DNA from: JADJNW01 sp964596135
GTDB taxonomy: Bacteria > Bacteroidota > Bacteroidia > Chitinophagales > Saprospiraceae
DNA: 11,850 nucleotides
Direction of reading: 5' to 3'
NCBI GenBank assembly: GCA_964596135.1
Contig: CAZQTF010000123.1
Coordinates: 1-11,850, forward strand
The position numbers were made by a program, and so were the translations under genes. A model generated the notes under the pieces. It was not told where the DNA came from and did not search any database. It saw only the letters and a program-made list of their open reading frames with translations. This document shows, piece after piece, positions 8,293-11,850 of the stretch. Every line of letters begins with the position of its first letter. Positions within the stretch are counted from its first letter, which is position 1.

Positions 8293-8300
8293 TATTTTTG
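8293..8300 (+). promoter_or_regulatory. -7-type promoter element (TATTTTTG) for the DUF72 gene
   Basis: TATTTTTG matches the Bacteroidota TAnnTTTG element and lies 16 bases before ATG 8317, giving a short leader of about 10 bases. The nearest upstream TTTG (8260-8263) is 29 bases away, too far for a standard -33 box, so support comes from the -7 element and its position after the terminator. Confidence 0.4.
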
Positions 8301-8316
8301 TAAAAAACAGCAACCC

Positions 8317-9237
8317 ATGAAATTTGGCAAACTGCCAGATATTTCAAATATAAATTTTTCTTTGCCACCCGATCCGATAGGCACAAAGGAAATATTGCAA
8401 AAGAACGCCCAGAAGGATGCCGACTTGCATTTTTACATTGGCGGTACAGGCTGGAGCATGAAAGAATGGGTAGGTACTTTCTATCCGGCAGGCGCCAAAA
8501 GCAAAGACTATCTCCAACATTACGCTGCACAGTTTAATACCATTGAATTAAACACTACACATTATAGAATCCCCACTATCGAAACGGTAGAAAAATGGTA
8601 CGCCGAATCCGCTGCTGACTTCAAATTTTGCCCCAAAATTCCTCAAACCATCAGCCACAGTGCTAATCTGGGCGTTGGAAGTGATCAGATTGAACTATTT
8701 TGCGATGCGGTTCGCCATTTGCACGAAAAACTCGGCTGTTGTTTTATTCAATTGCCGCCTTATTTTGGCATCGAACGCCTTCCGGTTCTGGAAAATTTCT
8801 TGAAACATTTCCCCCAGGATATTCCGCTGGCAGTGGAAGCAAGACACGAGAGCTGGTTTGCACGAACGGAAGCTGCCGAAAGCTTGTTCTTACTCTTGGA
8901 AAAGTATCGTGTGTCAACGGTGATCACGGATGTAGCCGGACGCCGGGACGTGCTGCACATGCGTCTGACCACGCCCCTGGCGATGGTGCGATTTGTGGGC
9001 AACGAGCTGCACCACACTGATTACAGCCGCATTGACGAGTGGGTGAAACGTATCCACCATTGGAAAAACGGGGGATTATCAGAAGTGTATTTTTTTACGC
9101 ACGAGCCAGAAAATATTCAGGCACCACAATTGGCGCGCTATCTTTATGAACAATTAATAACCATTGAAAACATGATAACACGTGGGCCAAAATTATTAAA
9201 TGAAGAACCGAGAGGGCAGCAAATGAGCTTGTTTTGA
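8317..9237 (+). CDS. DUF72 (YecE-like) TIM-barrel family protein
   Basis: This encodes a 306-residue cytoplasmic protein of the DUF72 family, whose known structures are TIM-like barrels and whose biochemical role is not established. Family signatures seen are YIGGTGW (40-46), then FYPAG, YAAQFNTIELNTTHYRIP and TVEKWY, FKFCPKIPQTISH, IQLPPYFG, AVEARHESWF (172-181), VRFVGN and YFFTHEPEN near the end. There is no signal peptide. The frame opens at GTG 8236, but that start lies inside the upstream terminator, so ATG 8317 is used. The start is preceded by A-rich sequence without a Shine-Dalgarno motif. The protein ends in QQMSLF (301-306), close to the sliding-clamp-binding consensus QL[SD]LF; whether it binds the clamp is inference. 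The residues before this peptide look like a flexible tail. Length is slightly above my recollection of about 240-300 for the family. Confidence 0.9.
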   Translation: MKFGKLPDISNINFSLPPDPIGTKEILQKNAQKDADLHFYIGGTGWSMKEWVGTFYPAGAKSKDYLQHYAAQFNTIELNTTHYRIPTIETVEKWYAESAADFKFCPKIPQTISHSANLGVGSDQIELFCDAVRHLHEKLGCCFIQLPPYFGIERLPVLENFLKHFPQDIPLAVEARHESWFARTEAAESLFLLLEKYRVSTVITDVAGRRDVLHMRLTTPLAMVRFVGNELHHTDYSRIDEWVKRIHHWKNGGLSEVYFFTHEPENIQAPQLARYLYEQLITIENMITRGPKLLNEEPRGQQMSLF

Positions 9238-9285
9238 GATAATTTTTAATAAGTGCCGGGACAAAAGTACATTATATAAAAAATG

Positions 9286-9316
9286 GACAGGATTGACAAG
9301 ATTTTCAGGATTTTGC
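9286..9316 (+). repeat. Dispersed 31-base repeat, copy 2
   Basis: This matches the reverse complement of 142-172 at 29 of 31 positions. It lies 48 bases after the DUF72 stop codon and in the same orientation as that gene, mirroring the placement of copy 1 behind the phosphatase-fold gene. No reading frame covers it. Confidence 0.7.
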
Positions 9317-9364
9317 GTGCGGTAAACCAAAGATTTTCCCCAATTCCTGTTCATCCTGAAAATC
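9300..9364. repeat. 12-base perfect inverted repeat overlapping dispersed repeat copy 2
   Basis: GATTTTCAGGAT (9300-9311) and ATCCTGAAAATC (9353-9364) are perfect reverse complements separated by 41 bases. The right arm and the two bases after it (9353-9366) are also identical to 147-160 of copy 1. No T-run follows, so it does not look like an intrinsic terminator. The whole spacer from 9238 to 9452 otherwise shows only AT-rich sequence. Confidence 0.75.
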
Positions 9365-9452
9365 GTATAAAAGCAGAAAATAACGCTGTGCAGGTACTCA
9401 AGATTATAGAACCTTTTAATTAAAATTTAAACAAAGAATTATTGATTGTTTT

Positions 9453-11603
9453 ATGATGCAACATACCAAGACCAAAATCGCAACTACTGTCGGCCTGAAT
9501 ATCAGCAAGGAACTTATGACAACGGAAGGGGATTTGCCTTACATTCACCGCGATATCAGTTGGTTATCTTTCAATTTCAGGGTGTTGCAGGAGGCAATGG
9601 ATCCCAATGTACCTTTATTTGAGCGACTGAAGTTTCTGGCTATTTACAGCTCTAATCTCGATGAATTTTTCCGCGTGCGGATGGCGAACCACCGTAGCCT
9701 GTTGCGTGTAGGTAAAAAAACCAAGCGGGAACTCGAGATTTCACCGAAAGTAATGGTGAAGGAAATCCAGCGTTTGGTTAATAAACAGCAGGAAGAATTC
9801 AACCGGATTTTTGAAAAACAAATTATCCCGGAGTTAAAAAAACATAATATTCATATTCTTCGGCGCTTACATCTTAATGAAGAACAGAAAGAATTTGTAG
9901 AGAGTTATTTCAAAGATCACATGTTGCCTTTCGTGCAGCCGGTATTGCTGGTGGGTAAAAAAATTCGTCCTTTCCTCAATAATGCCGCGCTTTACCTCAC
10001 GATAAACATGCGACCCAAAGGCGAATTGGACGCTCCGAACGAGTACGCGATTGTCAAAATTCCATCCGATCACCTGCCGCGTTTTATCAAGCTGCCTTCT
10101 CCAACCTCCAGACATGATGTCATTATTCTTGACGATATTGTTCGGCACAGTGTTTCCTGGATGTTTCCAGGTTATGATATTATTGATACTTATTCCATTA
10201 AGTTGACCCGCGATGCGGAATTGTATATTGATGACGAATTTTCCGGCGATCTGATTCAGAAAATCAAGGAAAGCTTGTCAAAACGGCACGTAGGACCGGC
10301 ATCCCGCTTTGTGTACGACCGGGAGATGCCTTCCGAATTATTAAATTTTCTGATGGAAGTCTTCGAACTCGACCGATCAGATTTACTTCGGGAAGGACGT
10401 TATCATAATAATTTCGATTTTTTTAAGTTTCCCGATTTCGGCATGACGCATCTCAAAAACCCGCCGCTACCACCGTTGCCGTACCGCCCATTGGAAGACA
10501 CGAAGGAGTATTTTGAAACCATCAGCCGGAAAGATCAATTGATTTTTGTGCCTTACCATTCCTACAACTCCGTTCTTCGCTTTTTTGAAGAAGCCGCCCG
10601 CGACCCCCGTGTGACGCACATCAAGATCGTGCAATATCGTGTTGCCCGCAATTCGCGTATTATGCAAGCACTCATGGATGCAGTGAAAGCCGGCAAACAA
10701 GTGTCGGTTTTTGTGGAAGTCAAAGCCCGCTTCGATGAAGAAGCCAACCTCGAATGGGGTGAAAAACTCGAAAAAGCCGGTGTAAATGTGCAATATAGCT
10801 TTCCGGGTATCAAGGTGCACTCCAAACTGGCGCTGGTACGGCGGATAGAGGCAAAACAAGCGAAACTTTACGCTTATCTTTCCACCGGCAACTTTCATGA
10901 AGACACCGCAAAAGTATATACCGATTTTGGCTTGTTTACTGCCGATGAGCGTTTAACTGCCGAAGTCGCCCGCATCTTTTCCTTTCTCGAAACAGTGCAA
11001 CTCCCTGCGCAGGATTTTGAGCATTTGATGGTGGGAAAATTTAATCTTCGCTCTGGACTTGAACGACTGATTGACTTCGAAATACAACAAGCAAAAGCCG
11101 GTAAACCCGCAGAAATGATCCTGAAAATGAATAGTATTCAGGATTTGCCAATGGTCAAAAAACTATACGAAGCCAGTCAGGCTGGGGTGAAAATTAAATT
11201 GATTATCCGGGGTATCTGCTGCCTGGTGCCGGGACTGAAGGGCGTTAGTGAAAATATTGAAGCCATTAGCATTGTAGATCGCTATCTGGAGCACGCCAGA
11301 GTTTTTGTTTTTCATCATGCCGGAGAAGAGCGGGTATATCTCTCTTCTGCCGATTGGATGGTGCGCAATCTTACCTATCGGGTTGAGACGGCTTTCCCCA
11401 TCTACGATGAGGACTTGAAAAAAGATATTTTGGATTATATTCAGATACAACTCAATGATAACGTCAAAGCCCGGCTGCTCGACAAAAATCTCTCCAACCA
11501 GCACAAGAGAGATAATTCGGATATTGCAATCCGATCACAATTAGAAACTTATTATTACATGAAGCGGAAGAGCGAAGCTTCCTTTATAAATAATCAAAAG
11601 TGA
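9453..11603 (+). CDS. ppk1: Polyphosphate kinase 1
   Basis: The enzyme reversibly transfers the terminal phosphate of ATP to a growing inorganic polyphosphate chain, storing phosphate and energy and supporting stress survival. At 716 residues it is slightly longer than the roughly 690-residue E. coli enzyme. The N-terminal domain begins at ISWLSFNFRVLQEA (35-48) and includes SSNLDEFFRVRM. The catalytic half shows QYRVARNSRI (Arg396), ARFDEEAN (Arg426) and VHSKLALV with His456, the expected autophosphorylated histidine. It continues with STGNFHEDTAKVYTDFGLFTAD, IRGICCLVPG and YLEHARV with His614, the second active-site histidine. Spacing between these residues matches E. coli Arg375, Arg405, His435 and His592 as I recall them. 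Two adjacent ATGs open the frame (9453 and 9456). The 25 or so residues before the conserved core are an extension, and ATG 9516 (Met22) is a possible shorter start. No exopolyphosphatase gene is in the window. Confidence 0.96.
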   Translation: MMQHTKTKIATTVGLNISKELMTTEGDLPYIHRDISWLSFNFRVLQEAMDPNVPLFERLKFLAIYSSNLDEFFRVRMANHRSLLRVGKKTKRELEISPKVMVKEIQRLVNKQQEEFNRIFEKQIIPELKKHNIHILRRLHLNEEQKEFVESYFKDHMLPFVQPVLLVGKKIRPFLNNAALYLTINMRPKGELDAPNEYAIVKIPSDHLPRFIKLPSPTSRHDVIILDDIVRHSVSWMFPGYDIIDTYSIKLTRDAELYIDDEFSGDLIQKIKESLSKRHVGPASRFVYDREMPSELLNFLMEVFELDRSDLLREGRYHNNFDFFKFPDFGMTHLKNPPLPPLPYRPLEDTKEYFETISRKDQLIFVPYHSYNSVLRFFEEAARDPRVTHIKIVQYRVARNSRIMQALMDAVKAGKQVSVFVEVKARFDEEANLEWGEKLEKAGVNVQYSFPGIKVHSKLALVRRIEAKQAKLYAYLSTGNFHEDTAKVYTDFGLFTADERLTAEVARIFSFLETVQLPAQDFEHLMVGKFNLRSGLERLIDFEIQQAKAGKPAEMILKMNSIQDLPMVKKLYEASQAGVKIKLIIRGICCLVPGLKGVSENIEAISIVDRYLEHARVFVFHHAGEERVYLSSADWMVRNLTYRVETAFPIYDEDLKKDILDYIQIQLNDNVKARLLDKNLSNQHKRDNSDIAIRSQLETYYYMKRKSEASFINNQK

Positions 11604-11636
11604 GAGCACAATACTAATTCCTATTATGGCAATTAA

Positions 11637-11663
11637 GCGCCAATGTATATATGCTATTGGCGC
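11637..11663 (+). terminator. Stem-loop after ppk1, possible terminator
   Basis: GCGCCAAT (11637-11644) and ATTGGCGC (11656-11663) form a perfect 8-base-pair stem with an 11-base loop, 33 bases after the ppk1 stop. Only a short interrupted T stretch follows, so termination efficiency is uncertain. Its position between ppk1 and the tRNA promoter suits a transcript end. Confidence 0.55.
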
Positions 11664-11731
11664 ATTTGTAAAAGTCGTTTGATCAATGCATTGAAGAAAA
11701 AGATAATTTTTTGGAATTTTTTTAGAAAATA

Positions 11732-11764
11732 TTTGTATAAATAAGCAATAACAGCGTATATTTG
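11732..11764 (+). promoter_or_regulatory. Bacteroidota-type promoter for tRNA-Gly
   Basis: TTTG (11732-11735) and TATATTTG (11757-11764) are separated by 21 bases and match the Bacteroidota -33/-7 consensus TTTG and TAnnTTTG with normal spacing. Transcription would begin about 30 bases before the tRNA 5' end at 11801. This is the best promoter in the window. Confidence 0.7.
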
Positions 11765-11800
11765 TGTCCGCCAACAAAAAAAGGTAACTTTGAACAACAA

Positions 11801-11850
<50 letters not shown>

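Noticed and set aside
11541..11777. Minus-strand 78-codon frame with a hydrophobic segment across the ppk1 3' end
   Set aside because: It overlaps the ppk1 end, the stem-loop and the tRNA promoter, and no homology is recognised; the hydrophobic stretch is explained by AT-rich sequence.

Overview
The window reads as a chromosomal segment of a Bacteroidota bacterium, most likely of the Saprospiria (Lewinella-like) group; the genus is an inference. The evidence is a C-terminal type IX secretion (T9SS) sorting domain on a very large HYR-type surface protein, several promoter elements of the Bacteroidota form TAnnTTTG, no useful Shine-Dalgarno sequences before the real start codons, and AT-rich spacers between genes of moderate GC.

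Layout: (1) bases 1-227 are non-coding and carry one copy of a 31-base dispersed repeat. (2) A minus-strand gene (228-1274) encodes a secreted endonuclease/exonuclease/phosphatase-fold protein. (3) A divergent spacer (1275-1630) holds -7-type promoter elements for both directions and a small hairpin. (4) A plus-strand gene (1631-2851) encodes a secreted protein with a DUF11-like start and three cadherin/Ig-like modules, but no visible sorting domain. (5) A 5.1-kb gene (3058-8202) encodes a 1714-residue modular surface protein: PPC-like sandwich, a long cysteine-rich HYR-type array, carboxypeptidase-regulatory-like domain, dockerin-like pair, cohesin-like domain, then T9SS sorting domain. It ends at a clear intrinsic terminator. 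(6) A DUF72 gene (8317-9237) follows, with a sliding-clamp-like peptide at its extreme C-terminus. (7) A spacer holds a second copy of the dispersed repeat and a 12-base inverted repeat. (8) ppk1 (9453-11603) encodes polyphosphate kinase with both expected histidines. (9) A hairpin, a good Bacteroidota promoter and the first 50 bases of a tRNA-Gly(GCC) gene close the window.

The genes do not form one pathway. The two neighbouring plus-strand surface proteins could act together at the cell envelope, but a 206-base AT-rich gap separates them. DUF72, ppk1 and the tRNA look like ordinary core genes, each with its own spacer. I see no CRISPR array, transposase, phage gene, toxin-antitoxin pair or defence system. 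The points most worth checking are the architecture of the giant protein, the repeat found about 50 bases downstream of two different stop codons, and the DUF72 C-terminal peptide.
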